NCBI GenBank assembly: GCA_913060595.1
Contig: CAJXSA010000225.1
Location: forward strand, 1-6,548
Direction of reading: 5' to 3'
Source: an uncultured Ignavibacteria bacterium
GTDB lineage: Bacteria; Bacteroidota; Ignavibacteria; SZUA-365
DNA: 6,548 bases
Shown: in pieces, positions 1 to 5,618 of the stretch
Layout of the letters: the number at the start of each line of letters is the position of its first letter
Numbering within the stretch: position 1 is the first letter of the stretch
Translations under genes and position numbers: made by a program
Notes under the pieces: generated by a model
What the model was told of the DNA's origin: nothing
The model's input: only the letters and a program-made list of their open reading frames with translations
Databases searched by the model: none

Positions 1-260
1 GCGAGGAGCAGGTCCGGCGCCGCTTCGCGCACACGGTCCGCGTGCACGGTCTTTGTGCCGCCCATGTCGGGAACCTCACGGACAGCCTCCGCCGGATGCA
101 CGCAGAATTTCGTGCGGCCGACGACCTCGCGCGCCGTGAGTCCGAGAGCGAAAAGTAGTTCGGTGATGCTGGGGACGAGGGAAACGACGCGGGGAGGCGC
201 GGCAAAGGAGGCGAAAAGCTTGCCGCGCGCGTCGGTCAGGAGATCAGAAGGTGACGACAT
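1..260 (-). CDS. BtuF-like helical-backbone substrate-binding protein (partial, N-terminal 86 residues)
   Basis: The gene runs leftward off the window, so only the N-terminus is visible. Reading from ATG 260-258 gives a region typical of the Fe3+-siderophore/cobalamin periplasmic-binding superfamily: residues about 24-41 read RVVSLVPSITELLFALGL, followed by VVGRTKFC (46-53), DMGGTKT (65-71) and a helix ending in APDLLL (81-86). These are the hallmarks of the first lobe of BtuF-type proteins, which bind a metal complex such as vitamin B12 or a siderophore for an ABC importer. No signal peptide or lipobox precedes the domain, so this looks like the leaderless subgroup, whose ligand is usually unassigned. 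ATG 266-264 is in frame two codons upstream; I prefer 260 because AGGA at 269-266 then sits at usable spacing. The start overlaps the end of the hydrolase gene by 17 nt in another frame, suggesting translational coupling. Family assignment is firm; ligand is unknown. Confidence 0.85.
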   Translation of the reverse strand, partial: MSSPSDLLTDARGKLFASFAAPPRVVSLVPSITELLFALGLTAREVVGRTKFCVHPAEAVREVPDMGGTKTVHADRVREAAPDLLL

Positions 261-924
261 GCTCATCCTGCTTTCTCGGGTCGTCGAGTTCGATGCCGTA
301 CATGTGCCGATGCAGAAAGGCGCGGATGTCGCGCGTCTCCTGGCTGGACACCCGGTGCGCGGTGTCGTATTCGTTGTAATCCACGTCATACCCCAGGTCC
401 GTGAGCACGCGGTTGTTCTCGCGTCCCACTTCGACGGAGAGGATGTGGTCGCGCGTGCCGTGCGCGAGAAAAATCGGGATGCGGAGATTGGCCTCGTGCC
501 GCTCCTCTCGCAGGTAGTCGGGATGCACGACATAGCCGGAAAGCGCGACGATGCCGCCGAGACGCTGCGGGTAGCGAAGCGCGGTGTCCACGCTCATGAC
601 GGCACCCTGGGAAAAACCGACGAGGAAAATGTTCTCGGGGGGAATGCCGTCGGCGAGCTGCGCGTCGATCAGGCGGGTGATTTCCCCGCGGCTCTGCTGC
701 ACTTCCACCGGATCCTTGCGGTCGTTGTCGAACCACCAGCGCACGTCCGCGCTCTCCTCCCCGGCGAAGGTGGCCGAGGGCAGCACCCAGCGCGTGTGCA
801 GGAAGCCCATCTGCCGCACGAAGGGAAAGAAGGCGTACTTGTTCGCGTTGCGCCCGTGCAGGCCGATCATGGCGTAATCGGCGCGGTCGAGTTCGTCAGG
901 AAATGTCAGGTAGTCGAGTGCCAT
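244..924 (-). CDS. Alpha/beta hydrolase of the phospholipase/carboxylesterase family
   Basis: This is a 226-residue single-domain serine hydrolase of the carboxylesterase/phospholipase family (Abhydrolase_2 type, usual length about 200-230). Visible landmarks are MIGLHGRNAN (19-28) with the oxyanion-hole LHG, the nucleophile elbow GFSQG (103-107, Ser105), the acid in AHGTRD (154-159, Asp159) and the catalytic histidine in DTAH (187-190, His190). It should be cytoplasmic, since no signal peptide is seen, and should cleave carboxylic or thioesters; the natural substrate cannot be told from sequence. The frame stays open upstream to 1047, but that part overlaps the CYTH gene and has no family similarity, so I take the start MALDYLTF at 924. 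No Shine-Dalgarno site precedes it; the 35-nt gap instead contains CGTATTTTGTC on this strand. It is third in the leftward operon. Confidence 0.9.
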   Translation of the reverse strand: MALDYLTFPDELDRADYAMIGLHGRNANKYAFFPFVRQMGFLHTRWVLPSATFAGEESADVRWWFDNDRKDPVEVQQSRGEITRLIDAQLADGIPPENIFLVGFSQGAVMSVDTALRYPQRLGGIVALSGYVVHPDYLREERHEANLRIPIFLAHGTRDHILSVEVGRENNRVLTDLGYDVDYNEYDTAHRVSSQETRDIRAFLHRHMYGIELDDPRKQDEHVVTF

Positions 925-959
925 GCAGACAAAATACGATTTCGGCGGGTGTATGGAAA

Positions 960-1478
960 TCAGCCGCGCGCTTCCACCATGTCGGCGTAGCTGACGGAAA
1001 TGAAATCCTCGTCCCTGACCCCGAACAGCGCGACGTACGCGAGGCACTGCGTGCGCAGTGATTCCTCGGTATGCGACGGCGAGCGCTCGACGGCCTCCAC
1101 CTCAACGAAATCGCCCAGACCCTCGACATGGTCGACGTGGATTTTCACATTGTCCTCGAAGTAAATGTCCCGCTGCTTCGCCACCACCACGCGCACACCC
1201 AGCGCCGCGGCGAGCATCTCTTTCAGCGCGGGATCGGGCTCGGGACGGTACAGCTGCACATGCGAGGTTTTGCTGCCCGCGCGGTCTTCCCGGTGATAAT
1301 GAATCAGCGCGTGTTCGATATTCCCTTCGCGAAGCTTCAGGCGGCCGTGGCGCACGTGAAAATACGTGTCCACCTGCATGTCCCTGCCCACGTATTCGGC
1401 GTTGCGCTCTTCAAGCAGCGCGCGGATCCCGCCGGGATCCGCGCACACTGCCTTGAACTCATGGTTGATAAAGCCCAT
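960..1478 (-). CDS. CYTH-domain protein (class IV adenylate cyclase-like)
   Basis: The 172-residue protein matches the CYTH fold, an eight-stranded tunnel that binds triphosphate-containing substrates with Mg2+. The N-terminal signature is degenerate but recognisable as N5-x-E7-x-K9 (INHEFKA). VDTYFHVRHGRLKLRE follows at 36-51, with Lys48 and Arg50, then LIHYHRED (58-65), VVAKQRDIYF (98-107), VKIHVDHVEGLGDFVEVEA (111-129) with Lys112, Asp116, Glu126 and Glu128. The GLGxFxExE block is characteristic of the class IV cyclase/thiamine-triphosphatase group. The reaction is uncertain: members include cAMP-forming cyclases, triphosphatases and proteins of unknown role. The frame is open upstream to 1574, but MGFINHEF at 1478 is the natural start, because its ATG shares one base with the TGA of the upstream hydroxylase gene (TGATG). 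That geometry implies translational coupling. It is probably cytoplasmic. Confidence 0.87.
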   Translation of the reverse strand: MGFINHEFKAVCADPGGIRALLEERNAEYVGRDMQVDTYFHVRHGRLKLREGNIEHALIHYHREDRAGSKTSHVQLYRPEPDPALKEMLAAALGVRVVVAKQRDIYFEDNVKIHVDHVEGLGDFVEVEAVERSPSHTEESLRTQCLAYVALFGVRDEDFISVSYADMVEARG

Positions 1479-2326
1479 CAGTCGTTCCAGCCCTTGGCCT
1501 TCGCCCAGGCGCGGAACTCCTGGTCCAGCTGCTCGAAGCTGTCGATGGCGAACAGCGTCGGCTGCAGATGCCACACCTCGTATTCCTGCGCCCCGATGCG
1601 CTCGGGCTCGAAGTCGATCACTTCCACGTTGTCGGAGAGCGCGTGGGTGACTTCCTTCGGCGAGGAAAGGATGCCCGCACCGTAGATGCGGCGTCCTTCG
1701 GGGGTGTTGATGAGGCCGAATTCCACGGTGAACCAGTAAAAACGCTCCAGGGCGCGTATTTCCCGCTCCTCGGTGACGTTGAGATAGGTCTGCGCGAAAT
1801 ACTGGAAGAAATTCGAGAAAAACGGGTTGGTGATCGTCGGCATGTGACCGAACATGTCGTGGAAGCAGTCCGGCGCCGGCGTGTACTCGATTTCCTCCGG
1901 CTGACGGATGTAATCGGTGGACGGGAAATGCGCCCGCGCCATGAAGCCGAGGAAATCGTTGGTGTCCAGCAGTCCCGGAATGCGCGCGATGCGCCAGCCG
2001 ACGCTCTCGTCAAGCTTCAGGCTGATGTCCTTCAGGTTCGGAATGCGGTCCGGCGTCAGTCCGAGCGCTTCCATTCCCGCCAGGTACTCCTCGCAGGCGC
2101 GTCCCGGAAGTTCGCGCTCCTGCCGCGTGTACAGCGTTTTCCAGGTCTCGTGATCGTGCGGCGGATACTCCGGATAGGTGATATCCGTGTGCTCGGGCAC
2201 CGGACCGTCCAGCTTTATGGGAATGCAGCGCGGATCGACGTCCTCCTGCTCCGCGTACTGCGCGTAGGCCGATTTCGAGAGGTCCTCTTCATTTTTATCG
2301 TGATCAGGATGCAATTCTTCTGCCAT
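1478..2326 (-). CDS. phhA: Phenylalanine 4-monooxygenase (aromatic amino acid hydroxylase)
   Basis: The 282-residue protein is a single catalytic domain of the pterin-dependent aromatic amino acid hydroxylases, which convert L-phenylalanine to L-tyrosine with O2, tetrahydropterin and non-haem Fe(II). The 2-His-1-Glu iron triad is visible: His156 in DCFHDMFGH, His161 at its end, and Glu202 in TVEFGLI (200-206). Other family blocks are RIPGLLDTNDFLGFMA (115-130), FPSTDYIRQPEEIEYTPAPD (134-153) and GRRIYGAGILSSPKEV (211-226). Residues 1-45 are acidic and poorly conserved, with no ACT regulatory domain, as expected for bacterial forms of about 260-300 residues. Start ATG 2326 is chosen over a much longer open frame because GCAGGAG lies six bases upstream and family similarity begins soon after. 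It heads the leftward operon and overlaps the CYTH gene by one base. No pterin-4a-carbinolamine dehydratase (PhhB) is visible in the window. Phe is the most likely substrate; Tyr or Trp is not excluded. Confidence 0.95.
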   Translation of the reverse strand: MAEELHPDHDKNEEDLSKSAYAQYAEQEDVDPRCIPIKLDGPVPEHTDITYPEYPPHDHETWKTLYTRQERELPGRACEEYLAGMEALGLTPDRIPNLKDISLKLDESVGWRIARIPGLLDTNDFLGFMARAHFPSTDYIRQPEEIEYTPAPDCFHDMFGHMPTITNPFFSNFFQYFAQTYLNVTEEREIRALERFYWFTVEFGLINTPEGRRIYGAGILSSPKEVTHALSDNVEVIDFEPERIGAQEYEVWHLQPTLFAIDSFEQLDQEFRAWAKAKGWND

Positions 2327-2375
2327 GGGGTGCTCCTGCCTGGTGAAAAAGCGTATGTGTCGTGTGTAATCGCCT

Positions 2376-2398
2376 AAATATAGTAAATTAGTTGTTAC
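2376..2398 (-). promoter_or_regulatory. Candidate promoter region of the phenylalanine hydroxylase operon
   Basis: This is a short AT-rich island between the hydroxylase start and the hairpin array. On the minus strand it contains TATATT (positions 2382-2377), five of six matches to a sigma-70 -10 box, about 50 bases before the ATG. No convincing -35 is seen, since the -35 position would fall in the first hairpin. It reads TATATTTA, one base off the Bacteroidota -7 motif TAnnTTTG, but the matching upstream TTG is absent. The call rests on composition and position only. Confidence 0.3.
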
Positions 2399-2653
2399 TC
2401 CGCCTTCGGCGGAGTGTATTTGCACCGCCTGCGGCGGTGCGTATTTACGCTCGCCGAGGCGAGCGTGTATTTGCGTCGCTGGCGCGACACGTATTTTCTC
2501 TGTGAAACGACGGGCGCCGCAGGCGACCAAATACGTCCCGCGCTTGCCGCGGCGTAGTTCCGCGCAGCGGAACGAAGCCGGGCAGCGGGACAAATACGCG
2601 CCGAAGGCGCAAATACGGGCGCCGAAGGCCCGCGAAGCGGGACGGAGGCGACC
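2397..2653. repeat. Array A: GC-rich hairpins punctuated by GTATTTG / CAAATAC heptamers
   Basis: Most of the 384-bp gap between the divergent hydroxylase and arginine deiminase genes is a series of hairpins. Perfect or near-perfect pairs are: ACTCCGCC/GGCGGAGT (2397-2415), GCACCGCC/GGCGGTGC (2422-2440), ACGCTCGCC/GGCGAGCGT (2447-2466), GTCGC/GCGAC (2475-2488), GGGCGCC/GGCGACC with one mismatch (2512-2528), a long composite (2535-2591), GCGCC/GGCGC (2598-2610) and CCCGC/GCGGG (2629-2641). Loops are mostly three bases. Between them lies a conserved AT-rich unit: GTATTT at 2416, 2441, 2467 and 2491, then AAATACG at 2529, 2592 and 2611. Its orientation therefore flips near 2500-2511. Arms differ in sequence from unit to unit, while the heptamer and the pairing are kept. 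I see no protein-coding gene here. The role is unknown; it could be a REP/REPIN-like mobile palindrome, a nucleoid or regulatory protein site, or an RNA structure. Confidence 0.85.
2535..2591. repeat. Long composite palindrome, copy 1 (within array A)
   Basis: The outer arms GTCCCGC (2535-2541) and GCGGGAC (2585-2591) enclose an inner hairpin GTTCCGC (2557-2563) / GCGGAAC (2567-2573). The linker on the 5' side reads CTTGCCGCGGCGTA and on the 3' side GAAGCCGGGCA, and these can pair partially. AAATACG follows immediately. A second copy with the same inner linkers but different, still complementary, arms lies at 6352-6411. The element is symmetric enough that strand cannot be assigned. Confidence 0.8.
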
Positions 2654-2710
2654 AACGACACAGCACAGACTGCACAACAGGTTTACGAATACCGAAAAAG
2701 CCGATAAACC

Positions 2711-3955
2711 ATGTCGATAAACATCAACTCCGAAATCGGGCGCATACGGCGCGTGGTGCTGCATCAGCCCGGACAGGAAATCGAGCGCATGACCCCCTCC
2801 AACGCGGAGGAGGTGCTCTACGACGACATCCTGCACCTGCCGCGCGCACAGCGGGAGCACAATCAGCTGGAATTCGTGCTCAGCCGCGTGGCGCAGACCT
2901 GCGAACTGCTGGATCTCCTGCGCGAGATCCTGCATATCACCGAGGCGCGGGAAAGCTTGGTGCGACGCCTGTGCGACGCCGTGCACTGGCCGGACCTGGC
3001 AGAGGAGCTGCTGGCGCTCACGCCGACGGACCTGGCCTTCCGCCTCATCCACGGCACGGTCAAACGCAGCGACACGCTCGAACGCTTCCTCAGTCCCGAT
3101 CTCTACGCCCTGCCCCCGCTGCCGAATTTCTTCTTCATGCGCGACGCGGCCATGTGCGTCAACGACCGCGTGATCACCGGCTCGATGGCCAACCGCGTGC
3201 GCGTGGCCGAAGCCATGATCATGGAGCACATCTTCCGCTGGCACCCGGAATACCGGGCCGAGGGCTTCTATTTCGACGGCACGCGCGAGGAAATCTCCGG
3301 CCTCACCATCGAGGGCGGGGACGTGCTCATCCTGCGCGAGGACGTCGTGCTCATCGGCAACTCCGAACGCACGTCCATCAGCGGCATCGACCGGCTGATC
3401 AAATCCTTCGCCGCTGCCGACCGCATCAAGCACGTGATCGTGGTGGAAATGCCCAAGGCGCGCGCCACGATTCACCTGGACATGATTTTCACCATGGTCG
3501 ACCGAGACAAATGCGTGGTCTATCCCCCGCTCATCACCGGTCCCCAGGCCTGCCGGGCGCTGCACGTGGAAATTCACGACCGCCGCGTGCGCGCCATCCG
3601 CGATCGCGGGGGACTGCTCGACACGCTGCGGCATGTGGGACTCGACCTCGAGCCCATCGCCTGCGGCGGCGGGGACCCGGTGTACCAGGAACGTGAGCAA
3701 TGGACCTCGGGCGCCAATTTCTTCACCATCGCACCGGGAAAAATCATCGGTTACGGACGCAACAAGCACACCTTCGAGGAACTCGACCACCACGGCTTCT
3801 CCATCGTGCGCTTCGACGACCTGCGCACCGGCGCCGTGGACCTTGACGCGCTCTCCTCCTACGCCATCTCCATCGAGGGCGCGGAGCTTTCCCGCGGCGG
3901 CGGCGGCTGCCGCTGCATGACGCTGCCGGTGCAGCGCGACGACGTTCCGTGGTAA
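2711..3955 (+). CDS. arcA: Arginine deiminase
   Basis: The 414-residue protein is a full-length arginine deiminase (family usual length about 400-420) and hydrolyses L-arginine to citrulline and ammonia in the cytoplasm. The N-terminal motif GRIRRVVLHQPG (10-21) is typical. Catalytic residues sit in the expected motifs: Asp145 in FFFMRD (140-145), Glu201 in IEGGDVL (200-206), His255 and Asp257 in HLDMIFTMVD (255-264), and the nucleophile Cys402 in GGGGCRCMTLP (396-406). The residue two before the nucleophile is a second cysteine, Cys400, giving a CxC at the active site. The ATG at 2711 has no strong Shine-Dalgarno, but homology begins at once, so the start is confident. No arcB, arcC or arcD neighbour is present, so the fermentative ATP-yielding pathway is not shown by context. 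It is divergent from the phenylalanine hydroxylase operon across array A. Function is highly certain; physiological role is open. Confidence 0.96.
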   Translation: MSININSEIGRIRRVVLHQPGQEIERMTPSNAEEVLYDDILHLPRAQREHNQLEFVLSRVAQTCELLDLLREILHITEARESLVRRLCDAVHWPDLAEELLALTPTDLAFRLIHGTVKRSDTLERFLSPDLYALPPLPNFFFMRDAAMCVNDRVITGSMANRVRVAEAMIMEHIFRWHPEYRAEGFYFDGTREEISGLTIEGGDVLILREDVVLIGNSERTSISGIDRLIKSFAAADRIKHVIVVEMPKARATIHLDMIFTMVDRDKCVVYPPLITGPQACRALHVEIHDRRVRAIRDRGGLLDTLRHVGLDLEPIACGGGDPVYQEREQWTSGANFFTIAPGKIIGYGRNKHTFEELDHHGFSIVRFDDLRTGAVDLDALSSYAISIEGAELSRGGGGCRCMTLPVQRDDVPW

Positions 3956-4037
3956 ACAGCCCGGAAATGCAGAATTCGACCCGAACAGGGCGTTCTTCCC
4001 CCCTGCGACACACGAATCGCCGGACCGCCCTTGCACA

Positions 4038-4047
4038 TCACATGTGA
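4038..4047. promoter_or_regulatory. Palindrome TCACATGTGA upstream of the TlpA-like gene
   Basis: A perfect 10-bp inverted repeat lies 38 bases before the lipoprotein start codon, in the 130-bp gap after arginine deiminase. It could be an operator half-site or a chance palindrome. The gap also carries GAATA three times (4046-4050, 4056-4060, 4070-4074). No clear -35/-10 pair and no terminator hairpin for arginine deiminase is seen there, so read-through from arcA into the lipoprotein gene is possible. Confidence 0.25.
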
Positions 4048-4085
4048 ATACGACGAATACACTTTTCACGAATAAGGATACGTAT

Positions 4086-5429
4086 ATGAAACGCTTGCAG
4101 CAGTGGCTCACCAACGCCACCCTCCTCACCCTGACGCTGCTCATGGTCAATGCCTGCAGTTCGAACGGACAGGAGCCCTCGAAGTCGCTGGATTCGCCGG
4201 AGTGGGTGCAGTTCACCACGCTCGCCGCGCGCTACGACTCGATGGCCGCCGTGTTCCAGAAGATGGAAAAGGAAAATCCCGAGTTCGCCGCCAATCCCAT
4301 GGCGGTCGCCGGGGAAGAGATACAGAAGTTCTACGCGCTGATGGACGAAATGCAGAAGGCGCTTCCCGCAGAATTCGCGGATATGACCGAAGTCGAAGGC
4401 TACGGTGTGGACGATCTCCGCGCGCTCAAACTGGCCGCGCTGATGTCGGAGAAAATGGACCTCTTCCCCGCCATCAACAAGGAAATGATGCCGTACATCA
4501 AGGATGAAGATTCCCTGCGCACGCTGAAGCTCGAAACGCTGCAGTTCGCCGCCGGATCGGGCAACATCGAGATGGCCGAGGAACTGGCAACCGAGGACGT
4601 GCTGGCCGCCGCCGAGCCGCTCGCGCTGGCCAACATCTACAGCAGCTTCACCGCGGCCTACCTCGACAAAAAGGACATGGACAAGGCGCAGGGATATGCG
4701 CTGCAGGCCATCGGCGCCTACGCCGACGCGGCGAAGCAGAACGCGGCGAATCCGCAGTCCGATCCCCGCATGCAGCAGTTCATCGATTCCCGTTACGGTG
4801 CCATTCTCGCGCCGCTCATGTATGAACTCAAGGAAAACGGCAACACCGAAGGCATGGACGCCCTCGTCGCCGAGGTCAAGGCCGTTCTGCCCGAAGGCAC
4901 CGAATGGAGCGCCGTGCAGTCCGTCATGAGCCAGGAAATGACGAAAATCGCCGAGGAGCGCGAAGCCCTCGACAAGCCCGCACCGGAGTGGGCCGAACAC
5001 ACCTGGCTGGGCAGCGATCCGCTTTCCGTCGAGAGTCTCAAGGGCAAGGTGGTGCTTGTGGACTTCTTCGCCACCTGGTGCAACCCCTGCATCCGCGCCT
5101 TCCCGCATCTGCGCGAGTGGCAGGAGAAATACGGCGACGACGGCCTGGTCGTTGTCGGACTCACCACCTACCAGGGGCGCTATGAAGGTCAGTCCGTCGA
5201 GCCGGCCGAGGAAATGAGCAAGCTCAAGGACGACTTCATTCCCAAGCATGAAATCAACTGGCCCATCGGCGTGGAAACCTCCGGCCGCCAGACGATGATG
5301 GATTACAAGGTCTCCGGCATCCCGCACGTGGTCCTTCTCGACCGCGAAGGCAAGGTGCAGTACGTCAAGGTCGGCGCCACCGACTACGACAAAACCGAAA
5401 AGAAAATCCAGGAACTGCTTGCGGAATAG
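4086..5429 (+). CDS. TlpA/ResA-like thioredoxin-fold lipoprotein with long helical N-terminal domain
   Basis: The 447-residue protein starts with a lipoprotein signal: MKRL, a hydrophobic stretch (11-21) and the lipobox VNAC with Cys24 as acylation site; Asn at -2 is unusual but tolerable. Residues about 30-295 are Ala/Glu/Met-rich and predicted helical, with no motif I recognise. The C-terminal domain (about 300-447) is a thioredoxin fold of the TlpA/ResA/DsbE group: KVVLVDFFATWCNPC (321-335) with the CxxC cysteines 332 and 335, and the cis-proline in SGIPHVVLLD (Pro413). It should act outside the cytoplasmic membrane as a thiol-disulfide reductase or exchange partner. An open frame begins at 4044, but ATG 4086 is chosen because AAGGA lies seven bases upstream and the signal sequence begins exactly there. 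Its partner is not in the window. Fusions of a helical region to TlpA are common in Bacteroidota; the role of the helical part is unknown. Confidence 0.92.
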   Translation: MKRLQQWLTNATLLTLTLLMVNACSSNGQEPSKSLDSPEWVQFTTLAARYDSMAAVFQKMEKENPEFAANPMAVAGEEIQKFYALMDEMQKALPAEFADMTEVEGYGVDDLRALKLAALMSEKMDLFPAINKEMMPYIKDEDSLRTLKLETLQFAAGSGNIEMAEELATEDVLAAAEPLALANIYSSFTAAYLDKKDMDKAQGYALQAIGAYADAAKQNAANPQSDPRMQQFIDSRYGAILAPLMYELKENGNTEGMDALVAEVKAVLPEGTEWSAVQSVMSQEMTKIAEEREALDKPAPEWAEHTWLGSDPLSVESLKGKVVLVDFFATWCNPCIRAFPHLREWQEKYGDDGLVVVGLTTYQGRYEGQSVEPAEEMSKLKDDFIPKHEINWPIGVETSGRQTMMDYKVSGIPHVVLLDREGKVQYVKVGATDYDKTEKKIQELLAE

Positions 5430-5462
5430 TCGCGCTGCGCGTCCCGCGCGCGCGACGTCGTT

Positions 5463-5539
5463 GATCGCCTTCGGCGATCGTATTTGTGTCCGCCTACGGC
5501 GTCCGCGTATTTTGTCCCGTCCGCTCCCGCGGACGGGAC
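5463..5539. repeat. Array B: hairpin/heptamer units downstream of the TlpA-like gene
   Basis: This is the same repeat style as array A. Hairpin GATCGCC/GGCGATC with loop TTC (5463-5479) is followed by GTATTTG (5480-5486), then a weak CGCC-TAC-GGCG unit (about 5490-5500), GTATTTT (5507-5513) and a strong hairpin of 11-bp arms (5514-5539). All heptamers point in the plus direction. A looser GC-rich pair GTCGCGC (5429-5435) / GCGCGAC (5450-5456) sits just before and overlaps the last base of the stop codon. Confidence 0.75.
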
Positions 5540-5547
5540 CGTTTTTT
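5514..5547 (+). terminator. Intrinsic terminator of the TlpA-like gene
   Basis: Perfect 11-bp arms GTCCCGTCCGC (5514-5524) and GCGGACGGGAC (5529-5539) enclose loop TCCC. A CG dinucleotide and six T (5542-5547) follow. This is a textbook rho-independent terminator 85 bases after the stop codon. The stem is also the last hairpin unit of array B and begins with the GTCCCG seen at the start of the composite palindromes. Confidence 0.9.
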
Positions 5548-5561
5548 AAGCGGGTGGAATG

Positions 5562-5593
5562 AAAAACCGCCCCGTCGCATTGCGGCGGGGCGG
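5562..5593 (-). terminator. Intrinsic terminator of the small secreted-protein gene
   Basis: Arms 5567-5578 and 5582-5593 pair over 12 positions with a single mismatch (T5575/G5585) around loop ATT. On the minus strand they are followed by five T (5566-5562). The stem starts 25 bases after the TAA of the minus-strand gene. It forms a convergent terminator pair with the one at 5514-5547. Confidence 0.85.
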
Positions 5594-5618
5594 GTTCATA
5601 ATGGAGCTGAATCGTGCG

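Noticed and set aside
55..990. Plus-strand open frame of 311 codons at the left end
   Set aside because: It is antisense to the BtuF-like and hydrolase genes, both of which have intact family motifs on the minus strand.
1360..1366. AAATACG inside the CYTH gene as another repeat unit
   Set aside because: It lies in conserved coding sequence (YFHV codons) with no flanking hairpin, and about one chance occurrence per window is expected.
2416..2422. GTATTTG as a Bacteroidota -7 promoter box (TAnnTTTG)
   Set aside because: The two spacer bases between TA and TTTG are missing, and no TTG element lies at the expected distance. The motif also recurs between hairpins without adjacent genes.
2397..2653. 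CRISPR array
   Set aside because: Units are unequal in length, the palindromes vary, and the conserved element is only about seven bases. There is no repeat of 23 bases or more with uniform spacers, and no cas gene.
2395..2661. Open frames within array A (both strands) as small proteins
   Set aside because: They are translations of palindromic repeats, rich in Arg/Ala/Pro, without ribosome-binding sites or family similarity.
4044..4085. Upstream ATG 4044 as the start of the TlpA-like protein
   Set aside because: It would add 14 residues before an otherwise perfect lipoprotein signal and has no ribosome-binding site; ATG 4086 has AAGGA at good spacing.
1478..4219. Very long minus-strand open frame covering the reverse of arginine deiminase
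   Set aside because: Only the part from 2326 down is the hydroxylase. The upstream part is the antisense shadow of arcA, with His/Val/Gly-rich composition typical of GC-rich reverse frames, and it crosses the hairpin array.
4038..5327. Minus-strand open frame of 429 codons opposite the TlpA-like gene
   Set aside because: The plus strand encodes a signal peptide, CxxC and cis-proline in the right order. The reverse frame shows only composition-driven His/Gly/Leu-rich sequence.
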